Assembly (NCBI GenBank): GCA_016648135.1
Contig: JADDOH010010112.1
Span: forward strand, 1 to 64,000
Direction: 5' to 3'
Origin: Agrypnia vestita
Lineage: Eukaryota > Arthropoda > Insecta > Trichoptera > Phryganeidae
Length of the DNA: 64,000 nucleotides
Shown here: positions 46,191 to 58,290 of the stretch, in pieces
Layout: each line of letters begins with the position of its first letter
How positions within the stretch are numbered: the first letter of the stretch is position 1
The notes under the pieces: model-generated
The model's input: only the letters and a program-made list of their open reading frames with translations
The model's database searches: none
What the model was told of the DNA's origin: nothing
Made by a program: the position numbers and the translations under genes

Positions 46191-46514
46191 AATTGGCATT
46201 TCCGATGCCTTCAATTTCAGGCTGTCTATCGGTTAACTCCATCATTTCATTATGCCAAGTTCTTCCTTAGACACGATAACTTCCTGTACATTTCACAATT
46301 CACATCTAATCCTTTATCCCATTCTAGCATTACAGTGTCCTCCAGAATATCATTAAAAGGTGATGTGTGAATGATATTCGAAATCTCATGCTAATTTTTT
46401 TTAAAATACTTTAATTGACTCTTTAATATTTATGAGACAATCAATCATACATTAGGTATGTATTTGATGTGATGCGTGAATTTTGTAAATAATTTAAAAT
46501 AACGCCTTAACCCA

Positions 46515-46655
46515 ATAATAATAATTTCTTTGTCTGCCCATCCGTCTGTCCGTCCGTAACATCGTGTAACGTCCGTTACACGAAGTTACGAAATACTTTT
46601 TCTTTAGGAACCGACATGTAAAAGTAGTCATTTTTGACGGGTCACAGCTAGTCAC
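46515..46655 (+). repeat. Helitron H3 3' end
   Basis: tctgtccgtccgtaac, ttacacgaagttacg and tttttgacgggtcacagCTAG before T. Inverse of 30793 and 36940. Confidence 0.55.
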
Positions 46656-47039
46656 TGATAAAATCGAATTTATGTTGTAACAAAAGTTTACGATAAATTC
46701 TTAAAAATGGAAAGGATTGGAAGAAAATATTGTCATCCGCAAATACACGAATAAGTAACCGCGAAACCGGAGGCTTACTGTATTAAAAAAAATCAAAGTT
46801 TGCATTTTTTTCAATATTTCGACTTATTTTTTACAAAACTATGATAGTCCAACGTTTTACAAAAAATTAAGTCAGAAATATTGAAAAAAATGGAAACATG
46901 TCGCATATCTCCATAACTATTGATGTTACGTCATGGTTGCTTGAACATTTCCGACTCATAATTAAAGCAGGAATATAGTCCTGCGAGGATGACTAATGTA
47001 TTTTACTAATATTTTCCAAATAATCCTGTATACTTAATT

Positions 47040-47880
47040 AACTACTTACCATCCCGCCGTTTTCCCGTGGGGGTAGGCAGAGAGAATAGAGCGCCACACT
47101 CTTCTGTCCTAACATACAACTCTCGCCTCACCTACAATCTTTCATCCTCGCATACAAGCTCGGCGGTTGTTGAGGCTTCTAACGGGACCATTTTCCAGTA
47201 TCTGGTTTATCTGGTCATTTCACGTCTTCCGCGGTCGCCCTCTCTTTCTGGCGCCATCAGCACTTGCATTATATATCATTCTTACTATTCTTTCCTCATT
47301 CATTCGCTCAACATGCCCAAACCATCTGAACGACCTTTTTTTAAATTCTATTAATTATGCTAAGATCAGCTTTACGTTCATTCCTTATATCTGCATTCTT
47401 TACTCTATCATAATTGGATTTGCCACACATACGTCTGAGGGTCTCATTCGCTGCATTCAATCTACTTTCATTCCTCTTCTGCTAGCTCCAGACTTCACTT
47501 CCATACATCAGTGTTGGTTCACCCTATTCCCCGCAGTCACTCTCCTCTCGATATCTTTCTCAACATTCCCTCTTCTATCGAACAAACTTCCCAAGTACAC
47601 AAACTCATCTACTTGTTCCAAACATTCATTTCCTACTAATATGTCACACGCTGTTTTACTTTCCTTTTTCTCGAATACCATCACATTTGACTTGTTTACG
47701 TTCATAATAAGGTCACTTTCCTTCCATACATCATATGTACATCCTGCTTACTAGGCTCTGTAAGTCTTGTTCGCTATTTGCCATTAATAATGCATCATCC
47801 GCGTACAGTTAACAGCATACAATCAAATCACCCATTTTCGCTCCTACATTCATACATTCCAGTTCTTTCACACAATTATC
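47040..47880 (-). pseudogene. LINE-A RT fragment, longest copy
   Basis: On the minus strand, the frame 47705-47508 reads MNVNKSNVMVFEKKESKTAC, VDEFVYLGSLFDRRGNVEKD and IERRVTAGNR; after a break (about 47490-47060) come the TLMYGSEAW-equivalent and later C-terminal regions. The VYLGS and N-V-N-K-S motifs are RT palm-to-thumb elements, so this copy retains more of the enzyme than 10838 or 15285. Multiple frameshifts; inactive. Confidence 0.82.
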
Positions 47881-48579
47881 CATATACAAGTTGAACAGTC
47901 ATGGAGACATTACGCTTAATTAACTAACTGATGAAAAAATCGCGTTTTCTGTAAAATGAGCCTTTTTAACTTATGATGTGTCGGCTCTCAGGCACAAAAA
48001 CTTGGAAAATTTAGATGCTGGAAATACGATCGAAAAACTTGCAATTACTGTGAATATGAATTCAGGCATTTCCGCTGAAAGGGAAAAGAGAAGATTGCCA
48101 GTGGTGAAGTGCGACTTCGCGACATCGCTTCAATTTTATTTAAGTGAAATATTTTCCTATCGGATGTTGGCTACGTCTCGAGACCTGCTTCAATAAATTG
48201 AGTTCAATAAAATGTCGAGTACCTGTGGATCCACTCGCATTTATATTAACTTCATTATGCAATGCTTCTTCGGGTCGCCTGATAATATTAACGACGAGCT
48301 CCTCAAAAGAATTCTAATAATCCAGTCGAAGAAAGCAATCTTGTGGCGGCAGGCTCTCGAATCGCGGGAGCCGGAATTCGAAGCGAGATTTCGGAGCGGG
48401 GATTCGAAGCAAATGGGAACGGAAATATTTCGTGCGTAAAAATTATGATTTTCTTATATACTGGCTGTAACCTGTGTTTTTCGGCCGCGAGTTAAATTTA
48501 TATGTTTTATTTATTTTTAATTTACATTAAATTAAACTTTGTAATGCACACGCTTTGAGTTAATTTTACCAGACTATTG

Positions 48580-48609
48580 TTTCGAGAGTAGTAGTCCCTC
48601 TCATCATCC
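48580..48609 (-). ncRNA. Hammerhead-like hairpin motif F
   Basis: Minus strand GGATGATGAGAG..CTCTC-GAAAC. Same layout as the other hairpins (GATGA, one base, stem GAGAG/CTCTC, GAAA) but with the initial CT changed to GG. No PLE ORF nearby. Confidence 0.35.
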
Positions 48610-48641
48610 GGTGTAATTTATAAATTCGAATCCATTCACAT

Positions 48642-49320
48642 TGTCACGAGTTGTGGCTTTAGGAGACAAATGAAAACAATTGAAATTATTTAACGATTCT
48701 CAAATTAGTGATTAATTATTTTATTAAATTGAAAAAGTCACATTTAATATACTATTCTTGAAATCACACTATTTTGCTATAAATCACTTTTTTTTTAAAT
48801 AGAAACGCGAACACGGAATGCGTGTCACATCAATATTCTAACTATTTTCAAACTAAGCTAAACGCTTGTGCTATGAAAATAGGACTCACTTGCTAGTCTG
48901 GAGTGAGGTTCGAACCTGCGACCTCTGGATCATGAGGCGAGAGTCCTTACCACAAGATCAACAAGCTACTCACTACTTCTCTGTGAACACTTTATTGTCT
49001 CTGGGAACACTTTATTTACCACTGGCTAGAACACTCTATCCAACTCTTAAATAATTATAATATTAATTATAATATTAATAATTACATTTCGCTTCATATA
49101 TGTCGCTCCGAATTCCACGATCGGCCACACCGGCCGTCATCTCGCGGCTTATTTCGCACTGACAGAAATGTCAAAATAAACTCAAATGCACATAGCGGTG
49201 CTGCTTTACATATGCGATATGCTGGCCTTTCGAACCCTCGAGAAGATTATTTTCCTTTCTAATATTTGAGAGAAGTTTCCCGTCGCTTCTAGGCTGTTCC
49301 AGACATCTCCCGAATGAAAT
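48642..49320 (-). mobile_element. Solo LTR, inverted, with nested SINE-1
   Basis: Begins TGTCACGAGTTGTGGC and carries, inverted, the family words gtgaacactttattgtctct and cactggctagaa. A SINE-1 (48788-48966) interrupts it. The U3 end is near 49315, where an H3-type cggggacagacagac block adjoins. Confidence 0.72.
48788..48966 (-). repeat. SINE-1 inside LTR
   Basis: The B box reads gaggttcgaacctgcgac (inverse of GGTTCGAACC) near 48906; the tRNA-like head ends at caagctac, 48966. tcact adjoins both borders and may be the duplication. Confidence 0.7.
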
Positions 49321-49670
49321 TACGGGGACAGACAGACAGACGGGAGGACGGACTGACAGATGGACAGACAACGAAATTATTATGTTTTATTTATTTAGCG
49401 TGGGTGATAAATAAGAACGATATATGCAATAGTTGGTCTCGGCAAGATATCCGGGAGAGTGAGATGGAGTGACTTTCCTCTGGATCCTAGAGTACACTTG
49501 AGCATTGCATGTGATTATTATAAATATGAGAAAAAATATATATTATACTAAGTAAGTTTGCTGGGGAATCCTAAAAACTAACTACGCATAATTCAGACTG
49601 TTGAGAATTTTTCAAATGTGCTATTTTGCGCAGATGAATTTGCGCACTGTCCGATCTCGTAATGTATCTT

Positions 49671-50184
49671 TGTAAGAACACTATGGAATGCTTTAAAATA
49701 GTCTATAACCTTCGAGAGACGTCTTCAAATGACTAGAACAGCTCAGAGTCGACGGGAACCTTCTCGTAAACCCTACAATAATCTAGGAAGTTTGCAGGTG
49801 TACATAGCGGAACTACGCCACGGTGGAGTAGAGCCATATTTTGACAGTTCGTTCGGTGCAAAGTCGCCCGCGACGCGACGGCCAGGGTGGCCAGTCGTGA
49901 GATAATCAAAGCGATAAATAAAACGAAAAAATCGAGCGAAGTACTTAAGTGGCGAAATAAACCAGTGCGACTTCTATGTGCGAGATTCAATATTCTACGA
50001 GCGATAAATAAGCCTTGCTCAGTGATAATAAAGTGTTTATTGACTAAGTGATATATTTCGAAAAGTGTGATTTAAAAAAAAAGTTTTATTCGTGTTAAGT
50101 GACTTACATTGAATACTTAATTAATAAATCGCTAATTAATTTCCAGTGTTTTAACTCGTTCCTCCCGCATCCACAACACCGACA
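49671..50184 (+). mobile_element. Solo LTR
   Basis: TGTAAGAACACTATGGAATG start, ggccagggtggccagtcgtg block, agtgataataaagtgtttat and the end cctcccgcatccacaacacc, gaca. Clear target duplication is not seen. The minus-strand frame inside is chance. Confidence 0.7.
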
Positions 50185-50894
50185 ACACTTTTATCAAGTT
50201 TATTTTATCAGTCAGTAAAGCATTTTATTATGTACTTTTATCCACTTTCCGACCAACAATCGCTCTGAAATTTGGCACAGAGACGTATTCCTGATGGCAG
50301 TAGAATAATCATTTATTAATTTTGCATATTCAGTTTAAGTATTCAATCATTTATTTAAACCAGTATTTATGACAATATTTACACATTCTCCGTTTAAAAA
50401 TTGAATACGTTATTTGATGTCTATTATTTGCTTCGAAATAATATTTTGAATTTCGTTCTCATTTTTTTCGATCGCGACAGAAATCGTATTTTCACAAAAT
50501 TCTCGTTATCCCCGATCACGGGATCATTTGTGTGTTCAAATATTACGAAATATTATTTTAAATTACGAGTCGTACCTTTCTTTCTGCTTGTTTACTTACG
50601 GTTCATATCCCCCTCTACACGCAAGGCTCCGAGGTTTGTGTTCAAAACGATATAAACAAATATTTATTTGGGAGAAATAATCGTGAAATGTTTCGCGTTT
50701 TGCGTAGCTTTACCGGGATTTTTCTCTTTGTGCTCGGATAATCGAATCTTGAAATATTATTGACACAGCCGTAGTGCAGTACCGTGTGCCACGCGAACGC
50801 GCACATTAGGGCGGGCCAAAAAATTGATTTTCCCCTTTTTATCCTGAGATATTAGCAATCTATATTCAATATTACACAAGAACCGCGATTCTTT

Positions 50895-51235
50895 TTAGTG
50901 AGGTATAACATAAACCTGATTAGTAATATTGAAGTTTTACGTAGAGCAAATACAAACAGACAGTTTCTCAACACAGTAAAGCTCCGTAAAATTTCATACT
51001 TTGGTCATATAATGAGAGGCGAAAAGTACTCCATCCTTCAGCTCGTCGTGAAGGGGAAGATTAAGGGCCACAGAGGGGTCGGAAGGAGACGGCATTCCTG
51101 GCTTGGAAACATCCGAGAGTGGACCGGGATAAGAAGCGTGGAAGACCTGTTCCGCACTGTGCTAGACAGGGAAACTTTCTCCCAGATGATCGCCGATGTA
51201 GGGGGGACCTGACAGGGCACACGAAGAAGAAGATA
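50895..51235 (+). pseudogene. LINE RT extreme C-terminus
   Basis: A 104-codon frame: IEVLRRANTNRQFLNTVKLR, KISYFGHIMRGEKYSILQLV, GHRGVGRRRHSWLGNIREW and VLDRETFSQMIADV. This is the 'R…GH..R…G.RG.GRR..SWL.N.R.W' tail of endonuclease-RT LINEs. The 3' end has the gaagaagaag tail at 51222-51231. 5' truncated. Confidence 0.8.
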
Positions 51236-52136
51236 ACATATATAATAATTTGATTATTGATATCTACCAGTTATTATTGTTATAAAGAATCATAATATGT
51301 ATTTGTCAATTAAATAAATTTTTAAAAATAATCATAATTTTTAGAATTTGTCATTTTGTTCCGACGCCTAATGTCAAAGTTGAATCTGCCAATAAAAATT
51401 AATAAATTTGAAATCAGAACATTTTTTCATACTAATATTGATGAATCTCCAAGCTTCTAGACATTTAATGTTCAATTATAATGCAAAATTATTTATTTCA
51501 ATCGAAAGAATAAAAAAAAGTCTATTTAATAATGCATAGTCATGCACATTACGTAAATTTCGAAAATTTCAGAGCTCTAGCTAGTCGGGAAGTAGGTGAA
51601 AAACCAATTACAGGATTCCACCACAAAAAACAAACAAAGAAATTCAAATAAAAGCACCTTAAAATGGATAATATAGGTACTTACTCCAGAGATTAACTTT
51701 CGCTGCAACATCTACACAGTTTTGCTCGAATAATTCAAAATTGTTTTTTTTACATTTCCGTTTCTGTATTCCGTTAAGATAATGTGATATCCTTCCGTTG
51801 ATCTAGGAAGGACCTTTTTATCTGGGATCTGCAGTGAAAGTCCAGAATTTTCTTCAAGGTTTATTGGTTCCTTACAAAATACAACAATATCGCGCCAAAG
51901 CATGATTAACGGTTCTAATTAGCTGTCCAAGTGAGTGCTTTCGTGCTGGCTTTCACAGCGCTTCCCTTTTTATTCCCATTTTCCCTCTCTATCTCCTGTC
52001 TCTTTCACCCGCTCAAACAGACATCCATCCATCCATCCAGATAATATAATCATCGTCCGTAATTTCATATTTTACTTCTTTCTTGAAAACGCTCGTTGCC
52101 AAAAACCACAATGAATGCTGTTTTTTTATGTTTCAG

Positions 52137-52258
52137 ATACCTGGGCATCAGAAATCCACTTCGTACGCGTCACAGCGCTACCAAGAAGATGGTGGGGATA
52201 AAAGTGGCGCTCGTGTGGCTGCTCAGCATGCTGGTCTCCAGTTCAATTACCGTTCTAG
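52137..52258 (+). CDS. Dop2R: D2-like dopamine receptor, internal exon (ICL2-TM4)
   Basis: Next coding exon of the same receptor. It begins with A completing the Arg codon, then [17 protein letters not shown] (intracellular loop 2), then a hydrophobic helix containing VALVWLLSM (Trp 4.50 of TM4) and ending SSSITVL plus the first base of a Gly codon. The polypyrimidine tract and TTTCAG at 52117-52136 form a strong acceptor; CTAG|GTTAGT at 52255-52264 is the donor. The phases on both sides fit, and 40 whole codons are open. The intron between this exon and the previous one is 10,576 bases and filled with mobile elements. TM5 to TM7 exons must lie beyond 52259 and are not recognised within this window. 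Codon third positions are GC-richer than the surroundings, as expected for a conserved host exon. Confidence 0.94.
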
Positions 52259-53440
52259 GTTAGTAGTACAATCCGTCGGTAAAGCAGGTGGCGCTCGGGA
52301 GTGACATTACGACAAATAGCTCAATTCGTATTCGTTTGTATGCGGGAGTTTCAAAAAGTAAGAGCAAATACTTCGGGCATTTCATATTTTCGCAAACGTT
52401 TTCCATTCGGGTTCGATGCGGATAGAGAGATTCACCAATTAAAGAAGAAGATCAGTCGGGACCGGTCCCTAACACTCTGTCTCCTTTCAGTGTTCGATGT
52501 ACGCGATTAGGTATGTCGCTGTAGACCGCGTCAGGATATCACATACACATACAGGATACTACATTTTTTGGAAATTTCCAAGCGAATGAAGACTGAAATG
52601 TGGGAGTAAAAGAGAGAAAAAAAGTTTAGGATTGATGTTCGTGGGTGTACAGAAATGTATTAATTTAGAAAAGTGACATATTATTTTGAATGTCAAGTTA
52701 AATTATACATCTCAAAATTTTATACTACTTTTTGAAACGTCCTGATGCCTGATTTTGTAACATTTTCCTACTTTCACGTACCATATCGAAGTGAGCAAAG
52801 CTCCTGTGGAAGACAAATCACTAACCTAGTTGACATACAGATTGCATATGCGAATAATATAAGGCGCTGATTATTTATGATAAATATGTGGGGTATAAAA
52901 GCAAAAAATCCAAAAAAAAAATTAATTCAGTCATCGACCATTACTTATATACTTTATAACTTACTAATGTACTGCATTTGGGATTTAATAGGAAAAATAG
53001 CATATAAATTTATAGGAAACATCATTTTGGAAGGGATAGATACAAAAATAAATAAAATTTCTCAACTCTCTGATATCTCTGTATTGGTGAGTTAATACAA
53101 TCATTTGTTTTTTAAACATTTATAAAGTTAAATACATAAAATGATTTTTATTTATATTTTATGGGGGAAATGCAGTATGCAACACCTGCTCCAACCAATG
53201 TATTCGTTCGATAGGTCACCATTAGTATTCTAAGCTAAGAATCGAAAATACGAGTATACCACTTGGATTATATTCACTTAAAATATGACTCTCCACGTAG
53301 AGATGCCTGAATAGATTACTGCCAGTAAAATGTAGCTTTGAATATTAAGTATTCCGAGGTATCTTAACCTACCTATTTCATTTAATTCACAATTATATTA
53401 TTTCGAAACTGTTTGCATTTAGAATACTTGATTTGATTGG
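52259..53440. other. Downstream intron; repeat at 52880-53050
   Basis: Follows donor GTTAGT. Contains the ggtataaaagcaaa repeat shared with 6371; no TM5 exon recognised. Confidence 0.5.
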
Positions 53441-53525
53441 TATTGATTGGATTGGACATGGAGATGAGGAGAATTGATAAGAAAATACTTTATATAAACA
53501 GCTATTTTGTTAAATTATCAAAATG

Positions 53526-53552
53526 TTTCGGAGCTAATGACCCCTTCATCAA
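53526..53552 (-). ncRNA. Hammerhead-like hairpin motif E
   Basis: Minus strand TTGATGA-A-GGGG(tcattag)CTCC-GAAA. Same layout as the PLE tail motifs; no ORF attached. Confidence 0.4.
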
Positions 53553-53714
53553 GATACAATGTATTTAGTTAAATGTTTAAATAACAAAATCAAAAATAAA
53601 AATATGGGAGATGAATAACTAATTAAGAACTAATATCATAACATATTTAAAAGGTACCTGAGTTCTCTTCTCTATAGACTTTATTAAAATAAATAAATGA
53701 CGTTAAGTAAAACT

Positions 53715-53942
53715 TGTAAAAAAAAGCGTCGCTCGACCATTTTTTTGTCGACTTTGGTTGTAAAATAGGTCACCACGAAAAGGTCTTTTATTTTAACGAT
53801 ATAATGTATAGCCTATCTCTAGCCTGACAGTCCATTTTAAATATTGATGAAAGAATTTTTGAAATCGGATGAGTAGTTTCGGAGATTACCTTCTACATAT
53901 ATCCAAGCATACAAACTTGATCTCTTTATATATTAGTATAGA
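53715..53942 (-). mobile_element. Helitron H2, 3'-truncated
   Basis: Ends (plus strand) tttatatattagtataga, the inverted TCTATACTAATATATAAA start. The interior ggtcaccacgaaaaggtctt and ccgatttcaaaaatt-like words match 3888-4305 and 62570-62825. Confidence 0.75.
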
Positions 53943-54529
53943 CAAGTACCTACTTACATTATTTTAAACTTTGGCAGAAATAAAATATATAAAAAATGGA
54001 AAAAAAATATTTTTCAAAAATGTCAATGTGGTTTAACCTTAACCGATGTCAGTTAGACCCTTGATTAAGGTTTGTTCAGACTCGGGGACTTTAATCACCG
54101 TGGCATGTTTCCATCCAGACCCCAAGCAAATGACGGGACCCTTTCAAAAAACGATTATCATTGTGCTATTTTTACTGCTTTGTTCAAATCGTTCCGTTCA
54201 TTCTTCAAGTCTTTTACGGCGAAAATTCCAAAGGCAGAAAACGGCATCTTTTGTCGAGCGCCTTTTCTAAAGGCAAGAAGTACACAGCTTTGTTTCGGAC
54301 CCGCAACCCTTCGAACCGGAACGGGAAACGGACCTAATTTATAACTGTGCTTTCCCTCCGCGGCAGCGCAAAGGTGCATTCGCCGCAGCGGTGCACCCAC
54401 CACCAAATAAAGAAGTGCAATTTTCTCGTATCTAGCCGGCGCACAGAGGAGTATCGACTAGCGAAAAGTGGGCGAAAATGCGATTTTTTAAAACGTTAAA
54501 TACGAAAAATAAACCTTTAACCGCATATT

Positions 54530-55480
54530 ACTTATTTATTTGTTTACGCCCATTAGGTATAGGCTTTTACATAAAGAATATAAAATAAATTTCAAAAAGC
54601 ACATACATTAAACAATATCTGTATAGCACCAAAACATGAATATAAAAGTTAAAAATATAAAGTAAAGAGCAGCAATGTGTATAGGCTTTTACATAAAAAA
54701 TATAACATAAAATTAAAATGAATATACGTTAAACAATATAAGTTATAAGTAGCAAAATATAAAGTATCAGGAATAGCACCAAAACATGATTATAAAAATT
54801 AAAAATATAAAGTAAAGAGCAGCAATGTGTATAAGCTTTTACCTAAAAAATATAACATAAAATTAAAAAGAACATACATTAAACAATATTAGTTATAAGT
54901 ATCAAAATATAAAAAGTATCAGGAATAGCACCAAAACATGAGTATAAAAATTAAAAATATAGGGTAACGAGCAGCAATGCGTATAGGCTTTTACATAAAA
55001 AATATATCATAAAATTAAAAAGAACATACATTAAACAATATAAGTTGTAAGTAGCAAAATATAAAAAGTATCAGGAATAGCACCAAAACATGAGTATAGA
55101 AATTAAAAATATAAAGTACAGAGCAGCAATGTGTATGAAAAATATATATTATCCACCATTACATGTGTATATTAACAGTTGAAGTCAGTAACGAAGCAGT
55201 ATTGCCTCTCTAAGTGTAAACTTTACTTTCTCCAGACTGTCGACGAAAATGTCAACCATACAACCATATTCATTACCAGTCCCCAATATTCTGTGTATCA
55301 CAGAATTTGATTGATAATTAGTATTGCAATTGTGGCAATGGAATGTGACAATTTGTCGAGTTCTATGTGTGGAAGGGATATTATAATCGATACATGCTAC
55401 AAGGTCAGGGCTGTCCAACATATTATTTACAATTTTGTAAAGAAGAACTATATCACAAATTTTTCTTCTACCATATAATG
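54530..55480 (-). pseudogene. LINE-C copy with tandem-repeat 3' UTR
   Basis: Minus strand: RT tail frame 55421-55185 (VACIDYNIPSTHRTRQIVTF, HCHNCNTNYQSNSVIHRIL, GCMVDIFVDSLEKVK), then a 3' UTR and the end word tgtaaaagcctatacctaat, gggcg with (AAAT)n at 54532-54548. The UTR (54558-55134) is four tandem units of about 150 bases, the one nearest the 3' end shortened to 122. Confidence 0.78.
54558..55134. repeat. About 150-bp tandem repeat, four units
   Basis: The phrase tataggcttttacataaa (or a close variant) recurs at 54558, 54680, 54830 and 54982, with the next boundary at 55134. Each unit also contains aggaatagcaccaaaacatg. Confidence 0.85.
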
Positions 55481-55634
55481 TGAGTAATTTAGTCTTACAT
55501 TACATTAACTGTGTTATATGGATTCGTCATTTGGAACCCTCCTACCCATGAGTTCTGCCCGCCAGGATGGTCACAGCCGGAGTGTTGTGGAGATACGACG
55601 TCCCGTCAGTGTTTGTTGTCTATTTTTACCGTTA

Positions 55635-56282
55635 GGCCAGCCGCACTTTGGATACGAATTATTAAGTACGTATTCGTACGACTACTTTCGTACGTATTGG
55701 AGCGCGCACATTGATTGCGTCTTGCATTATCACGATCAGTTTCTGTGCGCATTTCTCCAATGACGTTTGTGCCAAATGAATAATCTGTATCTTATGGAAA
55801 ACTCTATTATGGCAGACTCAAAGAATGACAAATTTCATGACAATCTATCTAATAGATTTACAAATGCTGGGGAGAAACGCGAGTGCAACGAGAACTCATA
55901 ACATCGGAGAAATATTTAAAAGTTTTTTTGTTCGAAGTACATAATTGTACCTCACCTTCATTAAACCAAATTATTTAACTTACAAGTATTTTCTTAGTTC
56001 TGCGCTGATGGTCACGTAGTTAAATCACTTTGGTACCACAAACATTTGTGGTCATGTGTCAAATTGACAAAATTTTCAATATCCAACGTACGAAATCGCA
56101 AAAATTTCCGAACAAATCCGGATCGTGTCGGACGTCATATCTGTATGTGCGTATACGCACTACTAAATCGTGCGTATACACACCAGTGTGCAATGTTCAA
56201 TACTACTTCGAAGGTCAGGAATGTACTTGCGTATACGTACCACTCAATTTCGTACGAAAACGCATCCAGTGTGCGGCCGGCG
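55635..56282. mobile_element. Harbinger-like MITE with TTA duplication
   Basis: Left end GGCCAGCCGCACTTTGGAT and right end, inverted, CGCCGGCCGCACACTGGAT. TTA at 55632-55634 and 56283-56285 is the 3-bp duplication typical of PIF/Harbinger. The sub-terminal regions are rich in gtatacgcac-type palindromes. No transposase; the frames inside are chance. Confidence 0.75.
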
Positions 56283-56479
56283 TTACGTTTCATTGTGTGT
56301 TTAGTTCAGTTTTTATTGGAAATTTTACCTACTGCGATGGAAGATCAATATGTTATGCAATTTTTTAAAAACATGTTTTTATTATTCTATATTACACCTA
56401 TAATATATATTTTCGACATTAAAAACCAAAGGAAAACAACTTCTAAATTAACTGTGATTTTTTCAAAAACAGGATATTA

Positions 56480-57420
56480 AGTTAATGTAGTGAGTTGCTT
56501 TGGGCAATGAAATCCTACCGGCAGGCGAGTGTAGTTCTTACTGATTCAGGATATGTAAAAAAAGTTTCGCAAACTTCCGCCATTTTTCAAAAAAAAAAAT
56601 ATTAGGACACAAATTATATTTTTAGAGCATTTTTCTGTTTGTTTTTTTTTAACAGCGGCAGAGGATAGAATGGAAAGCATCAAGACAGTGACAAGAAAAA
56701 ACTTGCATGACATCGTGAGAGAATGTACTTAAAATAATTTTGACAGAAGGATGGAATATTTGGAAAATAATCTTATAATAATTATAAAATTTTCAAGTGA
56801 AAAATTTCCAATTCTATATTAGCACAGTATACTAAGAATAGTGTTACGTCTTCATACAAACTGGCCGCTACCCATTAGAATGTGTGCGTGCGTGCTCGGC
56901 GCCGTGTACGCACGCACTGTGACGCGCACATTGACATAGAATATGGGGGCACAAGGCGGAGGCGGTAAGGGCCGTGCCTTCGGTACCATTCGCGCTCGCA
57001 GCCGCCGCTTTAGAAAAAAAATGCGCTTCCTGAAAAAAATGCCTTTTTTATGTTTGTGGTGCTTTACTAAAAAGGTCTGTTGATTATCACAAAGACTGTG
57101 AGTTTTCAAAAGTCTACGTTGATGTTAATCAGCGTAAAATCGGCACATCAATTTTTGAACAATTAAAAGAAATTGATTTTTATTTGGGTTTCGTGTCTAC
57201 CTTCTGCGTCGGAATCTCAGACGCTACGAGTTAAAGAAAGGGAGTAAAAATAAAGTGACAACTCTAGCGTCAACGCAAGAGTAGGCTAATAATTCGCCGA
57301 CAGGCCGGAGATAAACTACTGTTCTGGGTATACTGTGATATTAGCGTCAAATTAAGAGAATAAGTATTAAACAATGATTTTGTTAAACTTTTCAAACATT
57401 TTCTGCCATAAAACTTCATA
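56480..57420. other. No recognisable gene
   Basis: Includes a GC-rich patch (56880-57010), cgtgcgtgctcggcgccgtg, without coding or RNA-gene signal. Confidence 0.45.
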
Positions 57421-57739
57421 AAATAATTTCGCGCACTTTTCGATAGCTATTACTCCTCTGTGCGGCGTGCCGTTCGCAATGTGTATCTGAATGATGAATG
57501 AATATTTTATTCATGGTGTTGGGATGAAAATGCGAAAATATCGGAGAGTCGGAGCAGAACCGTCGAGTATTTTATATGCGCCCGAGTGCAAACGTAAAAA
57601 GTTGTTGCAAATATTTATGCGAAGACATCTTAAGTTCAAATTTGCTATTTGGCTTCAGCTTTCTACTCTACGAGGTTTGATCAAATAATACGCGGAATTG
57701 ACGAATTTCGTCCGATTGTCGCGTTTATGGGAATGAATT

Positions 57740-58290
57740 AACAGGAATTAAGACGCGCGCAATTTCATTTGACCAATGAGCGCGCGCGGAGTGCGCGCGA
57801 TGGAAAAAAATCACCGTTTATAAACAAATCAATGTCCAACAAGTACCATCACAGCAAAGACGCACGCTTGCAACAACCGACGCTTCTGATTTTGTATATA
57901 TGCTACGTGGCTGATGTCAAGCGTAGTATTTAAGCTTATGTCTTCGAAACTATCCAATAAATACTTTTTTTTATATCCAATGTAAACAATAACTACCCTT
58001 AATGATTTACATTTAAGCATTTTATGTAATTTATGTGATTATTTTTAAATATTTATGCAAATTTGTCATACAATATGTATGGCGGCACACTGCCATCTAT
58101 GAAAATAAATAAAAACATATAATTGACCAAACACATTTCTATATAAAAATGCGTCTATTTACTAATTAATAAATATATAGGTATTAATTAGCTTTTTAAA
58201 AGCAGGTGTCGCTGCTCAATTGATATTTTTAATTGTAAGTAATCAAATGATAACATCATAATATACGACCACTGTAAGGCTCGCTCGTTT
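57740..58290 (+). repeat. Unclassified repeat, plus copy
   Basis: The partner of 40590-41405. It contains atttgaccaatgagcgcgcg (a reversed CCAAT box with GC-rich flank) and ends near gctcgctcgtttttttatg. No ORF or terminal repeats recognised. Confidence 0.6.

Larger units (their letters stand above)
41561..52136 (+). other. Intron of the D2-like receptor gene
   Basis: Bounded by GTAAGA at 41561 and TTTCAG at 52136. It contains LINE debris (41640-42310, 43190-43760, 44660-44990, 47040-47880, 50895-51235), three LTRs (45254-45864, 48642-49320, 49671-50184), a SINE and Helitron pieces. No host exon is recognised inside it. Confidence 0.85.
54437..57466. mobile_element. Possible 3-kb TIR element or inverted MITE pair
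   Basis: cgcacagaggagtatcgact, agcgaaaagtgggcga at 54438-54473 is repeated inverted at 57430-57466 with moderate divergence. Between them lie a LINE-C copy and a Harbinger-like MITE. No transposase is seen. Confidence 0.4.

Noticed and set aside
52083..52304. 73-codon + frame overlapping the second receptor exon
   Set aside because: It is in a different frame from the conserved receptor exon and runs through both splice sites.
56030..56480. Overlapping frames of 112 and 144 codons
   Set aside because: They lie across the right half and border of the Harbinger-like MITE; overlapping frames and odd composition indicate chance.
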